Assembly (NCBI GenBank): GCA_024102795.1
Contig: JAGFJK010000300.1
Location: 1 to 60,647, forward strand
Origin: Pirellulaceae bacterium
GTDB taxonomy: Bacteria > Planctomycetota > Planctomycetia > Pirellulales > Pirellulaceae
Length of the DNA: 60,647 nt
Direction of reading: 5' to 3'
Below, piece by piece: positions 10,626 to 19,512 of the stretch (within the stretch, counting starts at the first letter, position 1; each line of letters begins with the position of its first letter). A model generated the notes under the pieces. The model was not told where the DNA came from. It searched no databases and was given only the letters and a program-made list of their open reading frames with translations. The position numbers and the translations under genes are program-made.

Positions 10626-10721
10626 TACGCCGCAGGCGTTGAACAACTCAGTGGACAACCGCCTCGAGTCCCTTCTACGCCGAAGGCGTTGCACAATGCG
10701 CCTTGTGGAACGCCTTCGGCA
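10626..10721. repeat. Three copies of a TACGCCGAAGGCGTT repeat, one inverted
   Basis: TACGCCGCAGGCGTTGAACA (10626) and TACGCCGAAGGCGTTGCACA (10676) are direct copies. GGAACGCCTTCGGCA near 10707 is an inverted copy, so the last two form a hairpin-capable pair just downstream of the sulfatase gene end. Confidence 0.55.
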
Positions 10722-10769
10722 CGCGGGGCGCGATGGCTACCGTGGGCTCATCTCGCGGAGCAGATTGGG

Positions 10770-12338
10770 CTACTTCGGCGCCCGTTGCCGGCGAGCTTCC
10801 TCGCCCTCGCGGATCCGCTGTGCCTCGTAGCGGGGCCATTCCCAGGCGGGCCACACCGGACTCTCGTCGCGCACCTCGTGATACATGCGCGTGAGCTGCG
10901 TGGCCAGTTCCCGCAATCGTTGCGGCTGTTCTTCGGCCAGATTTCGCATTTCGCCCGGATCGTCGGCCAGGTTGTAGAGTTCCAACGTTCCCAATTCGGC
11001 GGACTTCAAATGCCGCATGTCCTCGGCCCGCAGGTCTCCCGTGGGGGGCAGATCGGGGCCGGTCAGCGCGGCCAGGATCTTCCAGTTTCCGACGCGCATC
11101 GCCACCTTCGGCGCGCTGGCCGCCCGATTGAATTGCCAGTAGAGTGGCGTCCGGCGCCGGACCGGTTGCCCCTGGAACAAGGGCCGGATGCTGGCTCCGT
11201 CCAGTGCCAGGTCGGCGGGCACCGCCACGCCAGCCAGTTCACACAAGGTGGGCAGCAAGTCGACGCCGCAAACCGGTTCGTCGCTCGTACCGCCGGCCGG
11301 AATGCGCCCGGGCCAGCGAACGATTCCCGGCACGCGGATCCCGCCCTCATACAGATGTCCCTTCTTGGCCCGCAGCGGCCCGGCCGAACCGTGGGGATGG
11401 CGAGCGGTGATCGCGGGGCCGTTGTCGCTGGTAAACAGCACGAACGTGTCGTCCCGCAGCTCCAACCGCTCAAGGCATTGCATCAGCCGGCCGAAGGCGT
11501 GATCCATCTGCGTCACATTACCGTGATGGTCGGGCAGCGTGGAATCGTCGTCTGCCTGGTAGAGTTGCCGATACTCCGGGGCCGTGGCAATCGGCTCGTG
11601 GGGCTCATGGAAGCAAACGAACAGAAAAAGCGGTTTCTCCTGGTCGCGCTGCTCCGTGAGCCAGCGAATGGCTTCCGTGGCCACCAACTCGGCCGAGTAG
11701 CCTCGGAGTGGTCCCACCGGCTGGCCGTCGCGCACGAAGTTGTCCGGATCCTCGTGGCTCGGCAGAGCATTGTTCTGCGTCGAATACCAGTGATCGAAGC
11801 CGTGGTCCGAAGGTTGAGGTTGCCCGGGCAGATTGAACTGCCCGTTCAAGTGCCACTTGCCGACGTGGCAGGTGGTGTAGCCGTGGCGGCGCAGCAGGCT
11901 GGCGACGGTCACCTCCTCGCGGCGCAAGTGCATCGGCGAGAACATCGGGATCCAGTTGTGAATTCCCGCCCGGTACGGAGTGCGGCCGGTCATCAGGCCG
12001 GCCCGCGACGGCGAGCAGTTGGCGGCCGCCGCATAGCAGTTGGTCAGCCGCAGACCCTCGGCGGCAAACCGGTCCAGGTGCGGCGTCTGAATGCGGGGAT
12101 GGCCGTAGCAGCCCAGATCGCCGTAGCCCAGATCGTCGGCCAGCACCACGACGATGTGAGGCGCGCGGCTCGAGGAAGTGTCGGCATGCGTTGCTGCGAC
12201 GGGCCCAACGACGGCGGCCAGCACCATGGCGGCCAGCATGAGCGCGGCGCGGCGGCACTCGACCAGCGAGCCGCAGGCAGTCCATCGGACGATGCGGTCC
12301 ACTGGCCGAGTGTTGATGAATAAACCTGAAAATCGCAT
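10770..12338 (-). CDS. Type I (formylglycine) sulfatase, exported
   Basis: Arylsulfatase-superfamily enzyme that hydrolyses sulfate esters, in planctomycetes usually on sulfated polysaccharides. From ATG 12338 (GAGG 9 nt upstream) it has 522 residues. A hydrophobic stretch at about 31-50 ending VAATHA is the signal peptide. The metal motif VVVLADDLGYGDLGCYG (about 63-79) leads to the activation motif CSPSRAGLMTGR; C108 is the residue expected to be oxidised to formylglycine. VGKWHLNG, SDNGP and the C-terminal region ELYNLADDPGEMRNLAEE are also typical. No formylglycine-generating enzyme gene is in the window. It is third in a minus-strand series with sulfotransferase and alkyl-sulfatase genes, 237 nt after the former. 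Confidence 0.93.
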   Translation of the reverse strand: MRFSGLFINTRPVDRIVRWTACGSLVECRRAALMLAAMVLAAVVGPVAATHADTSSSRAPHIVVVLADDLGYGDLGCYGHPRIQTPHLDRFAAEGLRLTNCYAAAANCSPSRAGLMTGRTPYRAGIHNWIPMFSPMHLRREEVTVASLLRRHGYTTCHVGKWHLNGQFNLPGQPQPSDHGFDHWYSTQNNALPSHEDPDNFVRDGQPVGPLRGYSAELVATEAIRWLTEQRDQEKPLFLFVCFHEPHEPIATAPEYRQLYQADDDSTLPDHHGNVTQMDHAFGRLMQCLERLELRDDTFVLFTSDNGPAITARHPHGSAGPLRAKKGHLYEGGIRVPGIVRWPGRIPAGGTSDEPVCGVDLLPTLCELAGVAVPADLALDGASIRPLFQGQPVRRRTPLYWQFNRAASAPKVAMRVGNWKILAALTGPDLPPTGDLRAEDMRHLKSAELGTLELYNLADDPGEMRNLAEEQPQRLRELATQLTRMYHEVRDESPVWPAWEWPRYEAQRIREGEEARRQRAPK

Positions 12339-12575
12339 GGCAAGGCCTCGATGAGGGCCGGGGGGCGGTGGGGAAGGCGGGCACAAGCCTTGGGCTGGCT
12401 GACCAAGGGCATTGTACTTGCTCCACGCGCCGCGACAAACTCCGGCTCCATCCGCGGAATCCGTGGGTGGACTTTCGCCTTTCCGGCCGCGCGAAGAAGC
12501 CGCGAAATGAGCATACCCTGGGCGCGGGGCCACCTTCCCGCAGCGGAACAGGCGGCAACCGAGTCTCGCATGCAA

Positions 12576-13757
12576 TTATTCGCGTGCGCCCGCCACGTCG
12601 CCTGAGCTTCCGCCACTGAAGGCGGTCGGAGACTGCTCAACTGCTTCCTCATATCCGTACCGCTGCCGGTACGCCAGGCAGCGAGCGAGGATTTTCGCCT
12701 TGAGCTGGTCGGGCACGCGATGCACGTTCCGCTTGTAGCCGGTGATGCTGGCCAGGTACTGCTGCATGGCCGGGCGAGCCGGCGCGAAATCGCCCAGGTC
12801 GAGCCGGCGGTAGATGTCTTCGACGGCCGTCAGCGGATCGGTGACCAGGTCCTCGTAACGCACTTCGCAGAAATGCCCGTCGGGAATCAGCGACCGATCG
12901 CGTTCGAACTGCTCGTACATCCGCTCGAACACGTCCAGGATCCGATCCTCCGAGATCGGCTCGCGGCGGACCTGCAACGACATGGCGTCGGTCATGCGGG
13001 TCCAGGTGCGGATGGTCGAGGGGATCGTGTCCAGCGGGTTGCGGACCACGTGCACGAAGCGGGCGTCCGGATACAGTTCCAGCAGCGTGGCCACGCGCGC
13101 CGTGTGCACCGGCGTCTTGAGTACCAGCCGCCGCGAGTCGCGCACGGCCAACCGGCGAACGAACCAGTCGAACTGCCGCTTCCAGTGTTCGCGGTCGGCC
13201 GGTTCGAGCTGCCGCAAGGTCAGGTAGTCGTCGTATGGCCAGCCACGATTCGGGAAAGCCCATTCCAGGTAGGGTGTGGGCAAGCCCAGGTTCATCAGCG
13301 CGAACTCGTCTTCCTGCGGCCGCGACATGCCCACCGGCATCTCGTCCATCGGCCGCTTGCGGGGCATCAGCAAATTGACGAACCAACTGAGCGTGCTGTC
13401 GGTCAGCAGAAAGTGATGCGGCGCCATGCACTGGTACGTGGTGGGAAAGCTCATCCGCTCGTCCTTCACGATCAGCTCGTGCAGCCAGGTGGTGCCTGTC
13501 CGCCAGTGCCCGATGATGAACAACGGCGGTTGCTCCAGCACCACCCGCTCGGCCCGGCCGCGATACATGGCCTCGCTGGCCATTCGCAGCACGCTGTTGA
13601 TGCCGCTAACGCCCGAGATGATCACGGCCATCGGCATGCGGGTCGGCGAGACGGCGAAACGGTTCCGCCACAGCAGTTTGAACCAGACGCTGGCGGTCAT
13701 GCCGTGCCAGGTGCGCGGCGATTGGGCGGGCAGACTGGCTCGTTTCTCTTCCTTCAT
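12576..13757 (-). CDS. PAPS-dependent sulfotransferase
   Basis: Transfers the sulfuryl group from PAPS to an acceptor. This 393-residue protein has the 5'-phosphosulfate loop IIGHWRTGTTWLHELI (about 81-96) and the 3'-phosphate motif FVHVVRNPLDTIPSTIRTW, the two hallmarks of Sulfotransfer_3-type enzymes. A hydrophobic segment MPMAVIISGVSGINSVL (about 41-57) may be a membrane contact. The acceptor is unknown. It starts 39 nt after the stop of the alkyl-sulfatase gene, so the pair is likely co-transcribed. No clear ribosome-binding site precedes the ATG. Its company with two sulfatases is unusual, because the reactions run in opposite directions. Confidence 0.92.
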   Translation of the reverse strand: MKEEKRASLPAQSPRTWHGMTASVWFKLLWRNRFAVSPTRMPMAVIISGVSGINSVLRMASEAMYRGRAERVVLEQPPLFIIGHWRTGTTWLHELIVKDERMSFPTTYQCMAPHHFLLTDSTLSWFVNLLMPRKRPMDEMPVGMSRPQEDEFALMNLGLPTPYLEWAFPNRGWPYDDYLTLRQLEPADREHWKRQFDWFVRRLAVRDSRRLVLKTPVHTARVATLLELYPDARFVHVVRNPLDTIPSTIRTWTRMTDAMSLQVRREPISEDRILDVFERMYEQFERDRSLIPDGHFCEVRYEDLVTDPLTAVEDIYRRLDLGDFAPARPAMQQYLASITGYKRNVHRVPDQLKAKILARCLAYRQRYGYEEAVEQSPTAFSGGSSGDVAGARE

Positions 13758-13796
13758 GGTGTTCTTATTATCGGCGATTGCTGGAGCCCGCGGCAG

Positions 13797-15485
13797 TCAA
13801 GGTCTCAAGAACAACCGGCCCAACTGAGCCAGTTTTCTCAGCCGGTGGACCGGCGTGAGCAGGCCCTGGCCTGGCACGACAAACTCCAGGTGCCGCCAGA
13901 ACTCCCGCTGGGTCGGCGGCACGTCCCCGGCCAGAAACAAGCGTTTCAGGTCCGTCTCGGTCGCGCGAACCGTCAAGTCGGGTGGACCCAGCAGGCCCGG
14001 GGCCAGTTCCCCCACGCCCAGACGAATGAGAAAAGTATACTGCGCACCCGTATCGGTCAGGTCAAAACCGAGCGACATCCGCACTTGGGCCGCGCTGCGC
14101 GGATTCAGCCGGCTGGGCAACAGCCGCAGCAACTGGTCGAGCGGCATGTGCTGGATCGTGGCCCCGTTCAGCCGGGGCTTGGCGGGCAGTTGAGCGGTCC
14201 CGCGCAGCAAGGCCGCCTCGGAGAACTGCCAGTTCCGCACCAGCGGGTTGTCGCACCTCGCGGCCAAACGTTCCAGGGCTTCCGCCTTGGCCTCCCGCCC
14301 GTCGCGCCGAGCGGGATTGTCGGCGTGCAGCATGCGGCTGAGCCACAGCGCCTTGTGCGCTTGGCCCAGCTCCAGCGCGCGGCGGGCACGGGCCAGCAGT
14401 TCGTCGCGTCCGCCGAGCTCCTCGACCAGCCAGCCGGCCAGTTCGCCGTCGGTTGGCGGGTCGGCGTTCGAGGCGTCGCCATCGAACCAGCCCATATAAC
14501 CGGTATAGATCCCGCGAATGGAACCGCTGAGCGTTCCGTAGTGTTCCCGCAAAAAGGGGTGCTGCGACAAATGTGCGGGCAGGCGGATCTCGCGGGCCAG
14601 GTCGTGAGGCGACTTGCCGGCGTTGATCCCCCGTACGACGCTGTCGTGAACAAAGGCGATCGCGTCGCGATAATCCGTCAGCAAGGCGTGGATCGTCTCG
14701 GCCCCCTGGACCGGCGCCGTGTGCCCCAGGATCAGCAGTTCCGGGCGCGGCTGCAGGCGGCGCATTTCGTCCAGCGTTTCGATCCACCGCCGCACGGGGC
14801 GCGGCGTCATCCCCCGCAACGTGTACAGATTCGGGAACGCCTTGTACAGGTTGTCGCCCACGAACAACGCCCGCTGCTCTGGCAGCCAGACCGACAAGTG
14901 ATCGTTCGTTTCGCCCGGCGACCAGCGGAGGATCAGCGTCCGGCCGCCGATCTGCAATTCCTGGGTATCGTCAAACCAGTGGGTCGGCACATGCACCGGA
15001 GGCAGTGAATGCTGCTCGGTTCGCAGTGGTGGTCCGATCCCGTTGGAAAGGACCAGTTCTTCCGGCAGGATCGATCCGGACTGCCTCGCTCCACGCGCGT
15101 AAAAGGCGTTCGGCAGCAGTTGCATGTCGGCGAAATCGTCGACAAACTTGCGGTGGCCCCAAACCGGCACGCCCGCCGGATCGTAGCCGGCGGCGCCTCC
15201 CACGTGATCCGCGTGGCAGTGGGTCAGCACGAGCGCTTGCAAGGGCCCGCCGGCCAGCCGCGCGAACTCCGCGGCCACCCGCCGCGTCGTCGCCGGGTAG
15301 GTGCCGGCGTCAATCGCCACATAGCCACCCTCGACCTGCACCATCGAAAGATTGGCCAGGTCGAAGTCAATCGCGCAGTGGACGCCGCCAAACGATTCGA
15401 TCCGCGGACGGAACTCCGTTGGAAACGTATAGCTGGCCGCGCAGGGGGCCTGACGAACGGGACCCTTGCGCCAGAATTTCAACAA
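13797..15485 (-). CDS. Metallo-beta-lactamase-fold alkyl sulfatase (SdsA1/BDS1-like, type III)
   Basis: These enzymes release sulfate from primary or secondary alkyl sulfates using two zinc ions. The zinc motif LTHCHADHVGGAAGY is followed by HWFDDTQELQIGGRTL, SPGETNDHLSVWLP and LILGHTAPVQG, the family order. Next come the alpha-helical dimerisation domain (GSIRGIYTGYMGWFDGD...) and the C-terminal SCP2-like domain (QYTFLIRLGVGEL...DLTVRATETDLKRLF). Start: a TTG at 15485 with GGGAG 8 nt upstream gives 562 residues; a TTG at 15596 would add 37 residues with no homologous look. There is no clear signal peptide. It leads the sulfate-ester gene series. Confidence 0.9.
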   Translation of the reverse strand: MLKFWRKGPVRQAPCAASYTFPTEFRPRIESFGGVHCAIDFDLANLSMVQVEGGYVAIDAGTYPATTRRVAAEFARLAGGPLQALVLTHCHADHVGGAAGYDPAGVPVWGHRKFVDDFADMQLLPNAFYARGARQSGSILPEELVLSNGIGPPLRTEQHSLPPVHVPTHWFDDTQELQIGGRTLILRWSPGETNDHLSVWLPEQRALFVGDNLYKAFPNLYTLRGMTPRPVRRWIETLDEMRRLQPRPELLILGHTAPVQGAETIHALLTDYRDAIAFVHDSVVRGINAGKSPHDLAREIRLPAHLSQHPFLREHYGTLSGSIRGIYTGYMGWFDGDASNADPPTDGELAGWLVEELGGRDELLARARRALELGQAHKALWLSRMLHADNPARRDGREAKAEALERLAARCDNPLVRNWQFSEAALLRGTAQLPAKPRLNGATIQHMPLDQLLRLLPSRLNPRSAAQVRMSLGFDLTDTGAQYTFLIRLGVGELAPGLLGPPDLTVRATETDLKRLFLAGDVPPTQREFWRHLEFVVPGQGLLTPVHRLRKLAQLGRLFLRP

Positions 15486-15627
15486 GGCGTGTGCTCCCGT
15501 GATTCTGGTGGACGAGGCGGATCCTAATGAGCATAGTCTAACCCTTGACCGGAGTCGGCAAAAAAACGCCGAATTCGCCGGAACCGTGGCCCGCAACGGA
15601 ATTCAGCTCGCCTTGGCCGCTCGCCCT

Positions 15628-15998
15628 GGCGAGCGGGGGACGTCAGTCCCCTGTTTCTCCGGAGATCGCGACGATGATGCTCTTGGCGAGCGGGGGACGT
15701 CAGTCCCCTGTTTCTCCGGAGATCGCGACGATGATGCTCCTGGCGAGCGGGGGACGTCAGTCCCCTGTTTCTCCGGATATCGCGACGATGATGGGCCCTG
15801 GCGAGCGGGGGACGTCAGTCCCCTGTTTCTCCGGAGATTGCTACGATGATGCTCCTGGCGAGCGGGGGACGTCAGTCCCCTGTTTCTCCGGATATCGCGA
15901 CGATGATGGGCCCTGGCGAGCGGGGGACGTCAGTCCCCTGTTTCTCCGGAGATTGCTACGGCGCAGGAGAAACAGCGGGCTCACGCCCGCCGCTCGCC
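15628..15998. repeat. Six tandem hairpin repeats (57-58 bp period) plus one inverted variant
   Basis: Units begin GGCGAGCG at 15628, 15685, 15742, 15800, 15857 and 15915. Each holds the hairpin GGGGAC-GTCA-GTCCCC and then TGTTTCTCCGG. At 15966-15998 the same flanks occur in inverted orientation around a different stem, GCGGGC-TCAC-GCCCGC. Spacers alternate between GATCGCGACGATGATGCT-like and GATATCGCGACGATGATGGG-like forms, so a two-unit block has itself been duplicated. The same repeat is found at 34454-34582. Confidence 0.85.
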
Positions 15999-16042
15999 GT
16001 GACCGCTCGCCGTGACCGCTCGCCGTGACCGCTCGCCGTGAC
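15991..16042. repeat. Four tandem 13-bp repeats (CGCTCGCCGTGAC)
   Basis: Exact copies start at 15991, 16004, 16017 and 16030, followed by a partial copy (CGCTCGAC). The unit derives from the outer end of the inverted hairpin repeat just before it, so this looks like slippage growing out of that element. Confidence 0.85.
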
Positions 16043-16136
16043 CGCTCGACCGGAGCGCCCGAGGGTGTGGTTTCCGCTAAACTTGACCGCGGACGTTGAT
16101 TCGTCGTGCCAAATTGAAAACATTGCGAGCTCTCCG

Positions 16137-19100
16137 ATGACAAGCTGGTTTGTGCCTGCCGCACTGTTTGCCGCGCACGTTGTCGTTGCCACTGCCGCTT
16201 CCGCTGCCGCTGCCGCGGAGGCGCCGCTGGCCGAACCCTGGCGAGCCGTCTATGCGGGGCCGGATTCCAGCGGTCGGCACGTGCTGGGCCACTGGCGGTT
16301 TGAACCGGGTGCGGAAACAAAGGACTCCGGTCCCGCGGGGCTCGCGGGCAAACTGGTCGGCGCGGTGCCGGCTGCCGAGGGCAAGTTTGGCGGGGCGCTG
16401 GAATCGTTTCCCGGCTGGCCGATCGAGGACAAGCAGCACGCGCTGGTAGTGCCTCATCATCCGTCGCTTTCGCCGTCCGGGGCGTTCACGGTCGAAATGT
16501 GGGTCCGCGCGAAGCCAGACCTGGCTCGGACCGGCGCCGTCTACTTGCTCGACAAGAAGTATGCTTCGCTGCACGATTACCAGTGGATGCTGGGCAGCCC
16601 GCTGGCGTCCGGGCTCCGGCCGTTGCAAGTGAATCTCGGCTTCGGAGAAGATGTCGAAAGTTACCTGTCCGATCCGATCCCGCTGGCGACGGATGCCTGG
16701 CAGCACCTGGCGTTCAGCTACGACGGAGCGGGCACGGTGCGATTTTTTCGCGACGGCTCGTCGGTCGGCAAGATCACACGGCCGGCCCGGCGCGGCATCG
16801 CCGCCGGGACGCACGGTGTGAGCATCGGCGATCGGCTGGGCAGCAACTACGGTGGCTTTCCGGGATTCGTCGACGAAGTGCGGATTTGCCGGGGGGCGCT
16901 GGAGTTTAACCCGGCGTCAGTTCAGATCCTGGCCCAGCGCTCGGCCTGGGTCCGTGGCGAGTCGGCACCGGCGCTGGCGGTGACTGTCAGGAACCTGCAG
17001 TCCGAGACGCTGCGGGACGCCAAACTGACCGTGAGCGGCGCCGGCCAGCCCGCGCAAAGCATCGACATACCCAGCCTGGAATCCGGGGCGACGCACGAGG
17101 TCAGCCTCTCGCTGGACACGTCGCTGCGGCCGGACAGCTACGACTTGCAGGCCAGGCTGCACGTGCCGAGCGATCCGCCGGCGACGTGCGAGGATACGTT
17201 GGCCCTGACCCTGGTCCCGCGCCCGTTGCCACACCGCATGCCAGTGTTGATGTGGGGCATTGGCGGACCGGAGGCCTTTCGCCAGGAACTGCCGCGGCTC
17301 AAGCATCTGGGATTCACTCACTGCCTTGGCCTGAGCGCCGATTACGACAGCATCTGGAAGGCGGAGCAGCCCGTGCCCGCTGGTTCGCCGGCGATGATCG
17401 AGGCGACCAGCCGCATGCTGGACCTGGCCTTGGTCCACGACATGCGGATCGCTGCTTCGTTGTACGCGGGCTACTACCTGAAGAAGCGGCCGGAGCTTTC
17501 CCGGGTCGGGCGCGACGGGAAACCGTATGCCCGCCAGGACTGCAACGCGGCCCTGCCGGGTCTGGCCGAGTTCTGCGAGCGTGTCGGGACCAGCGTCGCT
17601 CGGACCTATGGCGGCCACCCGGCGTTCGCCGCCGCGCTGATCAACAGCGAGGTCCGCGACGACTCGCAACTGAGTTTTTCCGACTTCGACCGCCAGGCCT
17701 ACCGGCAGTTTTCCGGCCAGGACATTCCCGAACAGGTGCAGATCAAGAACGGCGTCTTGTGGAGCCAGTTGCCCGGTTTTCCCGCCAACCGCGTGATCCC
17801 CGACGACCACCCGATCCTGCAATACTACCGCTGGTTCTGGACGGTCGGCGACGGCTGGAACCAGTTGCACACGTCCTTGCACGAAGGGCTGAAATCAACT
17901 GGCCGCGACGATATCTGGACCTGGTACGATCCGGCCATTCGCGTGCCGAGCATCGGCGGCAGCGGCGGCGCGGTGGACGTGCTCGGCCAATGGACCTACA
18001 CCGAGCCGAGCCCGCTGCGGGTCGGCTACTTCTGCGACGAACTGCTGGCGATGGCCGCCGCCTCGCCTCGCGACCAGCGGGTGATGAAGATGACGCAACT
18101 GTTCTGGTACCGATCGACCAGCGCGCCGATCCAGTCGGGCCAGCGGCACATTGCTTCGCCGTTTGACGATCACGATCCCGACGCGGCCTATATCTCAATC
18201 GCGCCGATGCACTTGCGAGGCGCATTCTGGTCGAAGCTGTCCCGCCCCATCTCGGGCTTGATGTACCACGGCTGGTCCTCCCTGGTGCCGACCGACGGTT
18301 CGCACGCCTACAAGTACACTCAGCCCGACTTGCAGACCGAATTCCGCCGGCTGCACCGGGAGGTGCTCGAACCGCTCGGCCCGACGCTGCTGCAGGTGCC
18401 GGATCGGCCCAGCGACGTGGCCTACCTGAACAGCTTCACTTCCCAGATGTTCGCTCGCCGCGGCAGCTACGGCTACTCGCACGACGAAGCGTACCTGACG
18501 CTGCTGCACGCCCAGCTTCAACCGGAAGTGATCTTCGAACAGACGCTGCTGGCGCAAGGGCTGGATCGGTACAAGCTGCTGGTGCTGGTCGACTGCGACG
18601 TGCTGACCGAGCCCGTGGCGGCGGCGATTCAGGCCTTCCAGCGGCGGGGCGGAATCGTGGTCGGCGATCCGAATCTCGCTCCGGCAATCCAACCGGACAT
18701 CGTGCTGCCCCGCTTTACGCGCACCAGGAAAACGGCCGAAGACAAGGCCACCATCCTGGCCAACGCCGCCGGCCTGCGATCGGCGCTGGACGCGCGCTAC
18801 GAGCGATACGCAGAATGCACCGATCCGGAGATCGTCACTCGAGTGCGTTCGGCCGGCGACAGCGATTACGTGTTCGTGGTCAACGATCGGCGCGAGTTCG
18901 GCAGCTACGTCGGGCAGCACGGCCTGGTGATGGAGCAAGGGCTGCCCGGCGAAGGTCGGCTGAGTGTGCGGCGGCCAGCCGGCTGGGTCTACGATTTGCG
19001 GTCGGGGCGCGAGGTGAGCGCGCAGGCCGCCGGCGGAGCGCTGGCCTGGCCCGTGCAACTGGGACCCTGCGACGGCAATCTGTTTCTGGTCACGCCACAA

Positions 19101-19403
19101 CCGATCGAACGGGTGGTAATTGACGCTCCCGCCACCGCCGCCCGCGGCAGCCGGGTCCAGGTGACCGTGCGCATCACGGACGCCAGCGGCCGGCAGGTGC
19201 CCGCCCTGATTCCGCTCGAGCTGACAGTCACCGACCCGCACGGTCGTCCGGCCGAGCGGACGGGCTGGTATGGGGCGGCACAGGGCCAGCTCGCGATCGA
19301 GTTGGAGCTGGCCTCGAACGATGTGCCCGGAGTATGGGAAGTCCTGGCCCGTGAAGCGGCCGCGGGCACCGCGACCCGGCACTACCTGCGGGTCCTGCCT
19401 TGA
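16137..19403 (+). CDS. Exported LamG-domain protein with glycoside hydrolase-like barrel
   Basis: The 1088 residues start at ATG 16137, where a signal peptide begins (MTSWFVPAALFAAHVVV...ASAAAAAEA); an in-frame start 99 nt earlier has no signal. About 45-265 is a LamG/concanavalin domain (VLGHWRFEPGAETKDS, FTVEMWVRAK, WQHLAFSYDGAGTVRFFRDG, GFVDEVRICRGAL). A beta-sandwich linker follows, then a TIM-barrel-like region from about 370 (PVLMWGIGGPEAF) through WTWYDPAIRVPS. A Rossmann-like domain (DRYKLLVLVDCDVLTEPVAAAIQAFQ) resembles the trimerisation domain of GH42-type enzymes, and a final beta-sandwich ends the protein. Function on a glycan is an inference; I cannot name catalytic residues with confidence. 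It opens the plus-strand series of exported proteins. Confidence 0.75.
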   Translation: MTSWFVPAALFAAHVVVATAASAAAAAEAPLAEPWRAVYAGPDSSGRHVLGHWRFEPGAETKDSGPAGLAGKLVGAVPAAEGKFGGALESFPGWPIEDKQHALVVPHHPSLSPSGAFTVEMWVRAKPDLARTGAVYLLDKKYASLHDYQWMLGSPLASGLRPLQVNLGFGEDVESYLSDPIPLATDAWQHLAFSYDGAGTVRFFRDGSSVGKITRPARRGIAAGTHGVSIGDRLGSNYGGFPGFVDEVRICRGALEFNPASVQILAQRSAWVRGESAPALAVTVRNLQSETLRDAKLTVSGAGQPAQSIDIPSLESGATHEVSLSLDTSLRPDSYDLQARLHVPSDPPATCEDTLALTLVPRPLPHRMPVLMWGIGGPEAFRQELPRLKHLGFTHCLGLSADYDSIWKAEQPVPAGSPAMIEATSRMLDLALVHDMRIAASLYAGYYLKKRPELSRVGRDGKPYARQDCNAALPGLAEFCERVGTSVARTYGGHPAFAAALINSEVRDDSQLSFSDFDRQAYRQFSGQDIPEQVQIKNGVLWSQLPGFPANRVIPDDHPILQYYRWFWTVGDGWNQLHTSLHEGLKSTGRDDIWTWYDPAIRVPSIGGSGGAVDVLGQWTYTEPSPLRVGYFCDELLAMAAASPRDQRVMKMTQLFWYRSTSAPIQSGQRHIASPFDDHDPDAAYISIAPMHLRGAFWSKLSRPISGLMYHGWSSLVPTDGSHAYKYTQPDLQTEFRRLHREVLEPLGPTLLQVPDRPSDVAYLNSFTSQMFARRGSYGYSHDEAYLTLLHAQLQPEVIFEQTLLAQGLDRYKLLVLVDCDVLTEPVAAAIQAFQRRGGIVVGDPNLAPAIQPDIVLPRFTRTRKTAEDKATILANAAGLRSALDARYERYAECTDPEIVTRVRSAGDSDYVFVVNDRREFGSYVGQHGLVMEQGLPGEGRLSVRRPAGWVYDLRSGREVSAQAAGGALAWPVQLGPCDGNLFLVTPQPIERVVIDAPATAARGSRVQVTVRITDASGRQVPALIPLELTVTDPHGRPAERTGWYGAAQGQLAIELELASNDVPGVWEVLAREAAAGTATRHYLRVLP

Positions 19404-19512
19404 GCGGTTATGCTGGTGTGGTTGAAACGGCCCGCACTCCATCCGCCCTCGCGGGCAGCCGCCATGATGTCCCCGCCTGCCTTGTGCTTGCCTACTCCAA
19501 GGAGAGTTGAAA

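Larger units (their letters stand above)
10026..10769. other. 744-bp gene-free region crowded with hairpin repeats
   Basis: I see no gene here. It holds three unrelated repeat types listed separately (10122-10187, 10285-10324, 10626-10721) and a near copy of the terminal repeat of the 3726-3961 element at about 10526. It also carries the promoter of the BKACE gene and the end of the sulfatase gene. Confidence 0.55.
15486..16136. other. 651-bp divergent intergenic region filled by repeats
   Basis: The region lies between the minus-strand alkyl sulfatase and the plus-strand LamG protein and must carry both promoters. About 415 bp of it is repeat DNA (15628-16042). Short reading frames here encode repeated ERGTSVPCFSGD-type peptides and are by-products of the repeat. 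Confidence 0.6.

Noticed and set aside
15628..15998. Tandem array considered as a CRISPR
   Set aside because: Repeats are self-complementary and spacers are nearly identical to each other, unlike CRISPR spacers; no cas genes are present.
15466..16028. Overlapping frames encoding repeated RGTSVPCFSGD peptides
   Set aside because: They are translations of the 57-58 bp hairpin array in several frames, without start signals, and the same peptide recurs wherever the DNA repeat occurs.
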